A stretch of DNA of 64,000 nt from positions 1 to 64,000 of the forward strand of contig NZ_FQUP01000005.1 in NCBI RefSeq assembly GCF_900129325.1, written 5' to 3'. The notes beneath the pieces were generated by a model. That model was not told where the DNA came from. It searched no databases and worked only from the letters and a program-made list of their open reading frames with translations. Below are positions 38,161-46,685 of this stretch, piece by piece; positions within the stretch are counted from its first letter, which is position 1; each line of letters opens with the position of its first letter. Position numbers and translations under genes: made by a program. Origin of the DNA: Kaistia soli DSM 19436 (GTDB lineage Bacteria > Pseudomonadota > Alphaproteobacteria > Rhizobiales > Kaistiaceae).

Positions 38161-38381
38161 GCGTCGACTCGGCCGGTGGGTGCAAAGCTGAAGTCCGGGA
38201 ACTGCGCCTGGACGGCGGCGACGAGACCCTCGATACCGGCATGTCCCTCGACCTCGGCGAGCGGATCGCCGTAGGTGGCGCCCTCGGCAAAGGTTTCGGC
38301 AACGAGCGCGCTGCGCCGTCCGGGGTCGCGCTCGTTCCACACGGCGATATAGCGTTCGGCGAGGCTAGCTGGGTCGGTCAT
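38022..38381 (-). CDS. NTF2-like / SnoaL-like protein
   Basis: The 119-residue product starts MTDPASLAERYIAVWNERDPGRRSALVAETFAEGATYGDP, the standard opening of the SnoaL/NTF2 alpha+beta cone. The pocket-lining strands FSFAPTGRVDAYGDRLRFSWTLGP follow. A gaaggag site precedes the ATG. Such proteins are isomerases, cyclases or binding proteins; the ligand is unknown. The last 139 bases overlap the AlkA-type gene in antisense. It is divergent from an XRE regulator, which may control it. Confidence 0.87.
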   Translation of the reverse strand: MTDPASLAERYIAVWNERDPGRRSALVAETFAEGATYGDPLAEVEGHAGIEGLVAAVQAQFPDFSFAPTGRVDAYGDRLRFSWTLGPLTGPAVAGGTDFATMASGRFTSVVGFLDFAPG

Positions 38382-38513
38382 GATGGTCTCCTTCGAGGGG
38401 GGCTGCCGGTCTGTCCGGCGGCTCGACGGGGAGACCTTGCGGCTCTAGGCGCCCTGCGTCGATTACCTCGGAGGTCATTGGAGCTTCGCGCTGATCAGAC
38501 TAATTTCAGTTCC

Positions 38514-39311
38514 ATGACAGCCACCAGCAGCCTCTCCTTCGGCGAGGAACTCCGCAATTGGCGCCTGCGCCGGCGCCTCAGCCAACTGGATCTTGCCGGC
38601 GAGGCAGATCTTTCCACGCGCCATCTTTCCTTTCTCGAAACGGGTCGGTCCCGCCCGAGCCGGGCCATGGTTCTGAAGCTCGCCGAACGGCTCGACCTGC
38701 CGCTGCGTGAGCAGAACGGCCTGCTGCTCGCGGCCGGCTTCGCGCCAGTCCATGCTGAGCGACGTCTCGACGATCCGGGTCTTGCGGCGGCCCGTGACGC
38801 GGTGCGGCGCATTGTCGAGGGCCATGATCCCTATCCCGCGCTGGCGATCGACCGCCATTGGACCATGATCGAAGCAAACGCCGCGGTGGCGAGTCTGATC
38901 GAGGGCGTCGATCCGGTCCTGTTGAGGCCGCCGGTCAATGTTCTGAGGCTTGCACTTCATCCAGCAGGCCTTGCAGCGCGCACGGTCGATTTTCTGGCAT
39001 GGCGCGGACATCTTCTGGGCCGCCTGGCGCGGGAGGCCGAACTGACCGGCGACCCGCGGCTTTCGGCGCTGCATGCCGAACTGGAATCGCTTCCAGCCGG
39101 CGGGCCGCGCCGAACAGCGGCCAGCGAACCCTATGGCGGCATCGCGCTGCCATTTCGCCTCCGGGTCGGCGACATGGTGCTTTCCTTCATCACCACGACG
39201 ACGGTCTTTGGCGGGCCGGCCGATGTAACCTTGTCGGAACTCGCCATCGAGGCGTTCTTTCCCGCCGACGCGGAGACCGCGGCGCGGCTGCGGGGCCTCG
39301 CCCTGGGCTGA
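38514..39311 (+). CDS. XRE-family regulator with MmyB-like ligand-binding domain
   Basis: The ATG at 38514 gives 265 residues; the frame is open upstream but that part is antisense to the NTF2-like gene. An N-terminal helix-turn-helix (about 8-65: GEELRNWRLRRRLSQLDLAGEADLSTRHLSFLETGRSRPSRAMVL) precedes the MmyB-like domain with YPALAIDRHWTMIEANAAVASL and NVLRLALHPAGL. This family's C-terminal domain is PAS-like and may bind a fatty acid. It faces the NTF2-like gene across 132 bases, the usual arrangement of a regulator and its target. Confidence 0.9.
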   Translation: MTATSSLSFGEELRNWRLRRRLSQLDLAGEADLSTRHLSFLETGRSRPSRAMVLKLAERLDLPLREQNGLLLAAGFAPVHAERRLDDPGLAAARDAVRRIVEGHDPYPALAIDRHWTMIEANAAVASLIEGVDPVLLRPPVNVLRLALHPAGLAARTVDFLAWRGHLLGRLAREAELTGDPRLSALHAELESLPAGGPRRTAASEPYGGIALPFRLRVGDMVLSFITTTTVFGGPADVTLSELAIEAFFPADAETAARLRGLALG

Positions 39312-39441
39312 CCAGGCACGCGGTCCGGCCACGCGGCGGTGCAGCATCGCTGGTGATGGCGAGCGGGGAGGCGAGCGTGTATAACGGCCACCTTTCCGGC
39401 CGGCAGGGAAGCGCCGCATGCCGGTATGAGTGGAGCGGATC

Positions 39442-40830
39442 ATGATCAAGACGAGCTGGACACCCGCGAGCTGGCAGCAGAAGCCGATCCAGCAAGTGCC
39501 CGATTATGCCGACAAGGCTGCGCTCGAGGCGGTGGAGGCGCGGCTTGCCACCTATCCGCCGCTCGTCTTCGCGGGCGAGGCGCGCAAGCTGAAGAAGGGT
39601 CTTGCGGCCGTTTCGCGCGGCGAAGCCTTCCTGCTGCAAGGCGGCGATTGCGCCGAGAGCTTCCTGGAGCATCACCCGGACAATATCCGCGACTTCTTCC
39701 GCGTCTTCCTGCAGATGGCGGTGGTGCTGACCTTTGCGGGCCAGATGCCGGTGGTGAAGGTCGGCCGCATCGCGGGCCAGTTCGCGAAGCCTCGCTCGGC
39801 GCCGATGGAAAAGATCGGCGATGTCGAGCTGCCATCCTATCGCGGCGACAATATCAACGGCATCGAGTTCACGCCCGAGGCGCGCAATCCTGATCCGCGC
39901 CGGATCGAGGATTCCTATCGCCAGTCGGCGGCGACGCTCAATCTGCTGCGCGCCTTCGCGCAGGGCGGCTACGCCAATCTGGAGCACGTGCACCAGTGGA
40001 TGCTCGGCTTCGTCAAGGACAGCCCGCAGGGCCATCACTACCAGGAGATCGCCGATCGCATCTCCGAATCCATGGCCTTTATGCGCGCCTGCGGCATCGA
40101 TCCGGAGACGGCGCCGTCGCTGCGCTCGACTGACTTCTTCACCTCACACGAAGCGCTGCTGCTCGGTTATGAGCAGGCGATGACCCGCGTCGATTCGACG
40201 ACCGGCGACTGGTACGCCACATCTGGCCACATGCTGTGGATCGGCGACCGCACCCGCCAGCCGGATCATGCGCATGTCGAATATATGCGCGGCGTGAAGA
40301 ACCCGATCGGCCTCAAATGCGGCCCCTCGTTGACCGGCGACGGGCTCATCGAATTGATCGACCTGCTCAATCCCGAGAACGAGCCGGGTCGGCTGACGCT
40401 GATCTGCCGCTTCGGCGCCAACAAGGTGTTCGACCACCTGCCGCAGCTCATCCGTGCCGTCGAGCGCGAGGGTCGGTCGGTCGTGTGGTCCTGCGACCCG
40501 ATGCATGGCAACACGATCAAGGCCGTCACCGGCTACAAGACGCGGCCGTTCGATCTGATCCTCAAGGAAGTGAAGAGCTTCTTCGAGGTTCACGCCGGCG
40601 AGGGCACGTTCCCGGGCGGCATCCATATCGAGATGACGGGCAAGAACGTCACCGAATGCACCGGCGGCGCGCGGGCCATCACCGATGAAGATCTCTCGGA
40701 CCGCTATCACACGCATTGCGATCCCCGGCTCAACGCCGACCAGTCGCTGGAGCTGGCCTTTCTCGTCGCCGAGCTCCTGAAGACCAGCCGCGTTGGTCAT
40801 CAGAAGCAGGCCGTGGCGAGTGGCTTCTGA
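39442..40830 (+). CDS. aroG: 3-deoxy-7-phosphoheptulonate synthase, class II
   Basis: Class II DAHP synthase condenses phosphoenolpyruvate and erythrose 4-phosphate, the first step of the shikimate pathway. The ATG at 39442 ([22 protein letters not shown]) follows a tggag site and gives 462 residues, the family length. Key segments are [10 protein letters not shown], with the metal-binding cysteine, [11 protein letters not shown]-like [12 protein letters not shown], and [10 protein letters not shown] near the substrate site. The symbol is by convention; plant-type class II enzymes have several names. The next gene overlaps its end by 11 bases. Confidence 0.95.
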   Translation: MIKTSWTPASWQQKPIQQVPDYADKAALEAVEARLATYPPLVFAGEARKLKKGLAAVSRGEAFLLQGGDCAESFLEHHPDNIRDFFRVFLQMAVVLTFAGQMPVVKVGRIAGQFAKPRSAPMEKIGDVELPSYRGDNINGIEFTPEARNPDPRRIEDSYRQSAATLNLLRAFAQGGYANLEHVHQWMLGFVKDSPQGHHYQEIADRISESMAFMRACGIDPETAPSLRSTDFFTSHEALLLGYEQAMTRVDSTTGDWYATSGHMLWIGDRTRQPDHAHVEYMRGVKNPIGLKCGPSLTGDGLIELIDLLNPENEPGRLTLICRFGANKVFDHLPQLIRAVEREGRSVVWSCDPMHGNTIKAVTGYKTRPFDLILKEVKSFFEVHAGEGTFPGGIHIEMTGKNVTECTGGARAITDEDLSDRYHTHCDPRLNADQSLELAFLVAELLKTSRVGHQKQAVASGF

Positions 40831-41221
40831 GCCCATCCATCACGGCGCCTGCCTTTGCGGCGCCATTCGCTACACGGTGACCGGCGGGCTTTCGCCCGTT
40901 GTTGCCTGCCATTGCACGATGTGCCGGCGGCAAACGGGCCATTTCTTCGCCTCGACCAATGTGGACGAAGATGACCTTGCGCTGGATGGCGTCGGCCATG
41001 TCCGCTGGTTTGCCGCCTCGGACGTCGCCGAGCGCGGCTTTTGCGGCAACTGCGGCTCCGTGCTGTTCTGGCGACGGCCTGGGTCCAGTCGGATCGCCAT
41101 CGCGATGGGCGGCTTCGACAAGCCGACCGGCACCATGGTCGACCGGCACATCTTCGTCGCCGACAAGGGCGATTATTACGAGATCGCCGACGGCATTCAG
41201 CAGTTTCCGGGCGACGACTGA
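40820..41221 (+). CDS. GFA (glutathione-dependent formaldehyde-activating) family zinc protein
   Basis: The GTG at 40820 ([18 protein letters not shown]) lies inside the end of the DAHP synthase gene and gives 133 residues. It has the CENP-V/GFA zinc ligands: [16 protein letters not shown] and FCGNCGS. The family name comes from the Paracoccus Gfa protein reported to speed formation of S-hydroxymethylglutathione, but many members have unknown roles. The overlap with aroG implies translational coupling, although no pathway link is evident. It is convergent with the APH-like gene, overlapping it by 25 bases. Confidence 0.88.
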   Translation: MASEPIHHGACLCGAIRYTVTGGLSPVVACHCTMCRRQTGHFFASTNVDEDDLALDGVGHVRWFAASDVAERGFCGNCGSVLFWRRPGSSRIAIAMGGFDKPTGTMVDRHIFVADKGDYYEIADGIQQFPGDD

Positions 41222-42054
41222 AGGCGCTTGCGCCGGTTAGCCTGACCGGCCAGCGGCTCCAGCATTTCGGCAGCTTCGATGGCGAGGCGTGGGTTGATCC
41301 CGTCTTCCATGCACCAGGCTGCGGAGAGACCGGCATGCGCGAAGGCGAAGCCGAGCACGCGTGCCCTCTCGATGCCGAGCGCATCGGAAACGATGGTTGC
41401 AAGCCGGAGGGCGCGCGCCGGATCGAGAACGAGCCTATCAACGTCGACCGGATTCAGGAACAGGTTCGCGACATCATAGGCCCGCTCGCCGGAAACGCCC
41501 TTCGGGTCGATGGCGAGCCAGCCGCGCGGACTGTCGAGTACGTTCTCGTGGTGCAGGTCGCCATGCAGAACCACCGTCTCGCGCGGATTGTTGATCAGGC
41601 CCCGTGCGGCGGCCCCACATCGCGGCAGAACGGGATGCGACTCGCCCGCTTCGAACAAAGCGCGGAAGCGCCGAGTCAGATTGGGGAGATTGGGCGGCGG
41701 TGTGGAGCGCGGCGCATGGAGCTGCGCCGCAACCCCTGCGATTATCCGGATGGCGCCTTCATCATCGCCGGAGGTTGCCATGCGGGTGAGCGAACGCGTT
41801 CCGATGGCGCGTTCCATCAGCACGGCATCGCCTTCGGTCGCGATGATATCCACCGCGCCGGCGCCAGCGAACCAGCCGAGCGCAGCAATGCCGGGCCCCT
41901 CATCGCTTGATGGCTTCAGCAGCTTGAGCATGGCGGGGCGGCCGGCATTCATGACCGGCAGCAAGTTGCTGGTCGGCGTCTCAATCGGCGCTCCGTCGGG
42001 CGCCAACTGCCAGCGCGCCAGATAGGGCGAGAACAGCGGGGGAGGCGCCTCCAT
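41197..42054 (-). CDS. APH(6)-like aminoglycoside/hydroxyurea phosphotransferase
   Basis: The 285-residue product belongs to the APH_6_hur family, which includes StrB streptomycin 6-phosphotransferases. The catalytic loop VVLHGDLHHENVL and the metal-binding segment GWLAIDPKGVSGERAYDVANLFLNP closely follow StrB. Nucleotide-binding features lie in the N-terminal lobe (PAMLKLLKP). It starts one base after the stop of the MFS gene, so both share a transcript and the TetR-controlled promoter. Whether it inactivates an aminoglycoside or a natural metabolite cannot be told from sequence. Confidence 0.85.
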   Translation of the reverse strand: MEAPPPLFSPYLARWQLAPDGAPIETPTSNLLPVMNAGRPAMLKLLKPSSDEGPGIAALGWFAGAGAVDIIATEGDAVLMERAIGTRSLTRMATSGDDEGAIRIIAGVAAQLHAPRSTPPPNLPNLTRRFRALFEAGESHPVLPRCGAAARGLINNPRETVVLHGDLHHENVLDSPRGWLAIDPKGVSGERAYDVANLFLNPVDVDRLVLDPARALRLATIVSDALGIERARVLGFAFAHAGLSAAWCMEDGINPRLAIEAAEMLEPLAGQANRRKRLQSSPGNC

Positions 42055-42055
42055 G

Positions 42056-43333
42056 TCAGGCGGCGCCTGCGACGATGGCGTCCCGCCGTGGCCGCGCGAT
42101 CAACAGTGCGAGCGCGGCTGCGATGATGCCGGTGACGCCTGCGATCATGAAGGCATCGAAATAGTTGCCCTGCGTCGTGCGCAGCCATCCGGCGAAGAAC
42201 GCGGCAGAAGCGGCGCCGAGTTGGTGGCCGGCCGCGATCCAGCCGAACACCATCGGCGCCTTGCGATCGCCAAAGGCTTCGGTCGCGAGACGTACGGTTG
42301 GCGGCACGGTCGCTATCCAGTCGAGGCCATAGAACACGACAAAGAATGACAGGCTGTAGAAGGAAAAGTCGGAGAAGGGCAGGTAGAAGAGCGATAGGCC
42401 GCGGAGCGCATAATAGGCGAAGAGCAGCTTGCGCGGATCGACACGGTCGGTGAGCCAGCCTGAGGCCGTGGTGCCGATAAGGTCGAACAGGCCCATCATC
42501 GCCAGCATGCTCGCCGCCTGCACCTCCGGAATGCCCATATCGGCGCAGAACGAGATCATATGCGTGCCGACGAGCCCATTGGTCGTGAAGCCGCAGATGA
42601 AGAAGGTGGCGAAGAGATACCAGAATGTCCGCGTGCGCGCGGCTTCCACCAGCGCATTGATGGCGTTCCTGAACGGATTTCCGAGATGCAGCGCGGCGGG
42701 CGTTTCCGCGCCGGTGGCGCCATAGGGCATGACGCCGATCGAGCGTGGGGTTTCCGGAACGAGCAACAGCACGACCGGTATCAGCACCGCCATGAAGATC
42801 GAGATCGTCAGCACAATCGCCTGCCAGCCGCCCCATTCCGAAAGGGCGGCGAGGCCGGGCAGGAAGATCAGCGTTCCCGTCGCGGTTGAGGCGGAAAAGA
42901 GGCCCATCATCAGGCCGCGATTGGTGACGAACCAGCGGTTGACGATCGTCGCGCCCATGACAAGCGCGACCGCGCCCGAACCGATGCCCGACAGCACGCC
43001 CCAGGTGGCGATGAATTGCCAGGGCTCCGACATCAGGGCGCTAAGCCCGGTCGAGGCCGACATCAAGATGAGCGCGCAGACGAGCGTTCGCCGGACGCCG
43101 AAGGTCTGCATCAGGGCGGCGGCGAAAGGTCCGGCTAGGCCGTAGAGGAAGATGCCGACCGCGGCGCCGGCGGAAATGGTCGCCTTGTCCCAGCCGAAGG
43201 CCGATTGCAGCGGCAGCATCATCACGCCCGGCGCGGCGCGCAGCCCCGCTGCCGAGAGCAGCGCCAGGAAGATGACGCCTGCAACGATAAAGGCATAGTT
43301 CTGGCCGAAGGGCCGCCGCGTTATTGTCTGCAT
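42056..43333 (-). CDS. MFS transporter (12-helix, monocarboxylate/drug type)
   Basis: The start at 43333 (MQTITRRPFGQNYAFIVAG) is preceded by ggtgag and gives 425 residues with about 12 membrane segments. Recognisable parts are LRAAPGVMMLPLQSAFGWDKATISAGAAVG in the first helices and the motif ATIVNRWFVTNRGLMMGLFSASTATG typical of the MCT/OFA-like branch. The substrate is unknown. Downstream it leads into the APH(6)-like gene with one base between. A divergent TetR gene and a shared operator lie 91 bases upstream. Confidence 0.87.
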   Translation of the reverse strand: MQTITRRPFGQNYAFIVAGVIFLALLSAAGLRAAPGVMMLPLQSAFGWDKATISAGAAVGIFLYGLAGPFAAALMQTFGVRRTLVCALILMSASTGLSALMSEPWQFIATWGVLSGIGSGAVALVMGATIVNRWFVTNRGLMMGLFSASTATGTLIFLPGLAALSEWGGWQAIVLTISIFMAVLIPVVLLLVPETPRSIGVMPYGATGAETPAALHLGNPFRNAINALVEAARTRTFWYLFATFFICGFTTNGLVGTHMISFCADMGIPEVQAASMLAMMGLFDLIGTTASGWLTDRVDPRKLLFAYYALRGLSLFYLPFSDFSFYSLSFFVVFYGLDWIATVPPTVRLATEAFGDRKAPMVFGWIAAGHQLGAASAAFFAGWLRTTQGNYFDAFMIAGVTGIIAAALALLIARPRRDAIVAGAA

Positions 43334-43362
43334 GGGACTCACCGATCGGATGTCAGGCCTTG

Positions 43363-43391
43363 ATGATACGTACCGGTCTGTTACATATCAA
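43363..43391 (-). promoter_or_regulatory. Sigma-70-type promoter of the MFS-APH operon
   Basis: On the minus strand TTGATA (43391-43386) and TATCAT (43368-43363) are separated by exactly 17 bases, both close to consensus. Transcription would start near 43356, about 23 bases before the MFS ATG at 43333. Confidence 0.7.
43365..43389. promoter_or_regulatory. Probable TetR operator (25-bp imperfect palindrome)
   Basis: The left half reads gatacgtaccgg and the reverse complement of the right half reads gatatgtaacag, nine of twelve positions agreeing around a central base. It lies between the divergent MFS and TetR genes and covers the spacer and parts of the -35 and -10 boxes of the MFS promoter. 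A bound regulator dimer would therefore block transcription. An outer ccttgat (43358-43364) / atcaagg (43387-43393) repeat overlaps it. Confidence 0.65.
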
Positions 43392-43424
43392 GGGGGCATT
43401 GTCAGTCGGAGATCGCAGCAGGCC

Positions 43425-44018
43425 ATGAGTTCGGACAGACCAGATGTGACGGCGAAACCGCGCGCGGCCGAGAAGATTCTCAATGCTGCCCGGGACCTCT
43501 TCTACCGCGAGGGCATCCGCGCCGTCGGCGTCGACGAGATCGTGGAGACTGCCGGCGTCACCAAGCCGAGCCTCTATCGCAGTTTCCCCTCCAAGGACGA
43601 ACTCGCGGCCGCCTATCTGCGTGATTACGAGATCGGATTCTGGAGCCGGTTTGAAACGGCACTGGCGCGTCACCCTGGCGATCCGCGCGCCGGCATCGTC
43701 GCCTATTTTTCTGGCGTCAGCCAGCGTCAAGCGCTGACCAACTATCGCGGCTGTGCGCTGACAAATGCCGCGGTCGAGTTCCCAGAGCCGGGGTCGCCGG
43801 CGCGTCTCGTCAGCGAAGCCAACAAGCGAGCGCTCCGCGCGCGTCTGGAGCTGCTTGCAGGAGACATGGGCGCAGACGATCCGGCTCTGCTAGCCGATGG
43901 TCTGCTGATGCTGTTTGAGGGCGCCAATGCGTCTGGCCAGATTTTCGGAGTCGGCGGACCGGTGCGCTCACTGGCCGTCGTCGCCGATCGTCTGATCGGG
44001 GCAAGCGTCAGGCGCTGA
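43425..44018 (+). CDS. TetR/AcrR family regulator
   Basis: The ATG at 43425 gives 197 residues; upstream in-frame sequence overlaps the operator and was not used. The helix-turn-helix occupies about residues 12-58: AAEKILNAARDLFYREGIRAVGVDEIVETAGVTKPSLYRSFPSKDELAAAYL. The C-terminal ligand domain contains TNYRGCALTNAAVEFPEPGSPA, a pattern of the YxaF/LmrA-like branch. It probably represses itself and the MFS-APH operon through the palindrome in the gap between them. Confidence 0.9.
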   Translation: MSSDRPDVTAKPRAAEKILNAARDLFYREGIRAVGVDEIVETAGVTKPSLYRSFPSKDELAAAYLRDYEIGFWSRFETALARHPGDPRAGIVAYFSGVSQRQALTNYRGCALTNAAVEFPEPGSPARLVSEANKRALRARLELLAGDMGADDPALLADGLLMLFEGANASGQIFGVGGPVRSLAVVADRLIGASVRR

Positions 44019-44063
44019 GCGTACCGATTGCGCGCCGGCGACGCGCGGGCTACATCGCCTCGC

Positions 44064-45437
44064 ATGACACAGAACCCCGTCATCGTCCGCTTCGCGCCGT
44101 CGCCAACCGGCTTTCTGCATATCGGCAATGCGCGGCCGGCGCTGTTCAACGCGCTGTTCGCCCTTCGGCATGGCGGCCAATTTGTGCTGCGGCTCGACGA
44201 TACCGATCGCGAGCGTTCCGAGGAGCGCTTTGCCGAGGCGATCCGGCGCGATATCGCCTGGCTCGGAATCCGGCCGGACCGGTTCGAGCGTCAGTCGGAC
44301 CGCTTCGCTGCCTATGAGGCGGCGGCCGAGGCGTTGAAGCGCTCGGGGCGGCTCTATCCGGCCTATGAGACATCCGACGAACTCGATCGTCGCCGCAAGC
44401 GCCAGATGGCGCGCGGCTTGCCGCCGATCTATGACCGGGCGGCGCTCCGCCTCACCGACGCCGAAAAGGCTGCGTTCGAAGCCGAAGGACGGCAGCCGCA
44501 CTGGCGCTTCCGGCTGGACGATGCAGCGCCGCATGTGCAGTGGGACGATCTGGTCCGCGGGCCCGAAAGCGTCGATATCGGCTCGCAGTCGGATCCTGTG
44601 CTGATCCGCGGCGACGGAACCTTTCTCTACACGCTGCCTTCGGTCGTCGATGACATCGATTTCGGCGTCACGCATATCATTCGCGGCGATGATCACGTCA
44701 CCAATACCGGCGTGCAGATCCAGCTGTTCCAGGCGCTCGGCGGCGTGGTACCAAGCTTCGGCCATATCAATCTGCTGACCACGGCGAGCGGCGAGGGGCT
44801 CTCCAAGCGGACCGGTGCGCTTTCCCTCGCCTCGTTGAACGAGGCCGGCTACGAGCCGATGGCTGTCGCCTCGCTGGCCGTCCTGATCGGGACCTCCGCG
44901 CCGGTCGAGCCCGCAGCTGATCTCGAGGCGCTCTCCCGGCTGGTCGACCTCTCGATGATCTCGAAGGGGCCGGCGAAGTTCGATCCCTCCGATCTCGACG
45001 GGCTGAACGCTCGCCTGATCCATGGGCTGCCCTTCGAGGCGGTCGCGGACCGGCTCGGCGCGCTCGGCATCAGCGGGAGCGCCGCGTTCTGGGAGGCCGT
45101 GAAGGGGAACCTCGTGCGCTTGCAGGATGCAGCGGACTGGTGGCGGGTGGTCACGGGACCGATTTCACCGACGCCGATCGCGCCCGAGGAAGTCGCCTTC
45201 ATCGCCGCGGCCGAGGCATCGCTCCCAGAAGAGCCCTTCGACGCGGGAACCTGGAAACTTTGGACCGATCGGCTGAAGGCCGAGACAGGCCGCAAGGGCA
45301 AGGCGCTCTTCCTGCCGCTTCGCCGCGCACTGACCGGCCTCGATCACGGGCCGGAGCTCGCGGCGCTGCTGCCGCTTATTGGGCGTAGTAATACGATGGA
45401 CCGACTCGCCGCACAGCGCCTGGTGCCGGAAGCGTGA
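44064..45437 (+). CDS. gltX: Glutamyl-tRNA synthetase (GltX2-type)
   Basis: GluRS charges tRNA with glutamate. The ATG at 44064 ([33 protein letters not shown]) gives 457 residues. The HIGH-type motif is HIGN at 19-22; the KMSKS-type motif is LSKR at 246-249 in [13 protein letters not shown]. The anticodon-binding half is shorter than in E. coli GltX. These points match the second GluRS of Alphaproteobacteria, which often works with GatCAB on tRNA(Gln). Another gltX is expected elsewhere in the genome. The last 62 bases overlap the DUF2865 gene tail-to-tail. Confidence 0.92.
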   Translation: MTQNPVIVRFAPSPTGFLHIGNARPALFNALFALRHGGQFVLRLDDTDRERSEERFAEAIRRDIAWLGIRPDRFERQSDRFAAYEAAAEALKRSGRLYPAYETSDELDRRRKRQMARGLPPIYDRAALRLTDAEKAAFEAEGRQPHWRFRLDDAAPHVQWDDLVRGPESVDIGSQSDPVLIRGDGTFLYTLPSVVDDIDFGVTHIIRGDDHVTNTGVQIQLFQALGGVVPSFGHINLLTTASGEGLSKRTGALSLASLNEAGYEPMAVASLAVLIGTSAPVEPAADLEALSRLVDLSMISKGPAKFDPSDLDGLNARLIHGLPFEAVADRLGALGISGSAAFWEAVKGNLVRLQDAADWWRVVTGPISPTPIAPEEVAFIAAAEASLPEEPFDAGTWKLWTDRLKAETGRKGKALFLPLRRALTGLDHGPELAALLPLIGRSNTMDRLAAQRLVPEA

Positions 45438-46452
45438 GCGTCGCGACGGGCGTTTCGGCGCTCGTCCGGCCGGTTTCGTCGGCGTCGGGCCGCGTGTCGA
45501 CGGCCGGCGCGGGGAGCGTTGCGGTCGGAGACGTCATGGCGTTGCCGAACGCGCCGTCACCGATCGGGCTGTAGTTCCCGGCGACCGGGTCGAGCGCCGC
45601 CGGCTTGCCGCAGGCGCAGCTCGGATTGAAGCTCGTGCGATAGGCAAAGGCCGTCGGCAGGTCGGCGTAGCGCGACTGATCGACGGTCGAGAGAGCCCGG
45701 GTCGCATCCTGGCCCGGGTTGCGATGAGCATAGAGCGCGACGTCGGTGCCGGGGCACAATTGATGGCACGCCTGCTCGTCGGCGGCGAAATTCGCCTTGC
45801 TGGTCGAATAGCTGATCGGGAAATAATAGCCGTCGCAGGTCCGGACGCACAGCGTCCGGTATGTGCCGCGACCAAAGCCGGTATCGTAACCGCCGCCGTC
45901 TGAACGGGAACTGTCGCGGGTTACGGGCGCGGCCGGCACGACGGCCACGTTCGGCTGAGGCGGCTGGTTGTTATCGGGGTTGAAGAGGCGCTGCAGGAAA
46001 CTGCGCTGTGGTTGCTGCGCCACATAGCTCGCATATTGCGGTCCGCAATCATTGGCGCCGAGCTGGCGCAGGATCGCATCGCGATTGCCGACCGGCGCTT
46101 GGCGCATGCCGCCGATCCGCGATCCACGGTCGAGCTTGGCGAGGTTGGCTTTCATCTTGCCGATCGATGCGACGAGCGCCTGGCACTGCGCCGATCCGGA
46201 TTGATCCTTGGTTAGGAATGCAGCGCCAAAACAGCCGCTGCGGCGGGCCTGGCTTTCCGCCGACGCGATCGCCTGGCGCTGACGGCTTGCCGCGTCGCCG
46301 AAAGCCGCAGCGCGGCCGCCGCCCTGCTGCGCGGCTGCAAGCTGCGCTTCGAGCGAACGGCATACGGTCGACGCTGCTTCCGCCGCCCCGCCGAAGCCGA
46401 GCAGGACCACCGCCGCAATGGCGACACGCGAAAGCTTACTCCGAACACACAT
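45376..46452 (-). CDS. Exported DUF2865 family protein
   Basis: The ATG at 46452, behind a ggaag site, gives 358 residues with a signal peptide ([20 protein letters not shown] ... AAEAAS). A coiled region follows with cysteines C27 and others (SRRSGCF-like [10 protein letters not shown]). The DUF2865 core is unmistakable: [52 protein letters not shown]. The family is a periplasmic, cysteine-rich group of unknown function, confined largely to Rhizobiales. Its end ([12 protein letters not shown]) is conserved in type and lies inside the convergent gltX gene, so both ends look real. Confidence 0.88.
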   Translation of the reverse strand: MCVRSKLSRVAIAAVVLLGFGGAAEAASTVCRSLEAQLAAAQQGGGRAAAFGDAASRQRQAIASAESQARRSGCFGAAFLTKDQSGSAQCQALVASIGKMKANLAKLDRGSRIGGMRQAPVGNRDAILRQLGANDCGPQYASYVAQQPQRSFLQRLFNPDNNQPPQPNVAVVPAAPVTRDSSRSDGGGYDTGFGRGTYRTLCVRTCDGYYFPISYSTSKANFAADEQACHQLCPGTDVALYAHRNPGQDATRALSTVDQSRYADLPTAFAYRTSFNPSCACGKPAALDPVAGNYSPIGDGAFGNAMTSPTATLPAPAVDTRPDADETGRTSAETPVATLTLPAPGAVRRVGPSYYYAQ

Positions 46453-46647
46453 CTTCCGGTCTCTTCGGCGGCTTGGCAAATCGTCGACTTGATCAGTCTC
46501 TCTTAGCATATCGGCAGCGCAGGGTCACTCATGTGACGGGGATCACCAACAGGAACCTCGCCAAAACCAATCATTCATGCCGCTAATAGCAGCGATCGCA
46601 ATGTTTCGATGGTCATTTCACGGGCAATGTGCCTAATGGGCGGCCAA

Positions 46648-46669
46648 CGGCGCCGCGCGCCGCTTTTTT
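46648..46669 (+). terminator. Terminator-like hairpin in the leader of the MATE gene
   Basis: A six-bp GC stem (cggcgc / gcgccg) with a CGC loop is followed, after one C, by six T residues; it ends 16 bases before the MATE ATG. It has the form of an intrinsic terminator on the plus strand. No gene on this strand ends just upstream (the neighbour is divergent), so it may attenuate MATE transcription. It could also be fortuitous. Confidence 0.5.
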
Positions 46670-46685
46670 CATTTCCGAGATCGCC

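Noticed and set aside
39357-39385. Possible promoter with TATAAC ahead of the DAHP synthase gene
   Set aside because: The -10-like box is fair, but the sequence at the proper -35 distance (tggcga) is poor, so no promoter was called.
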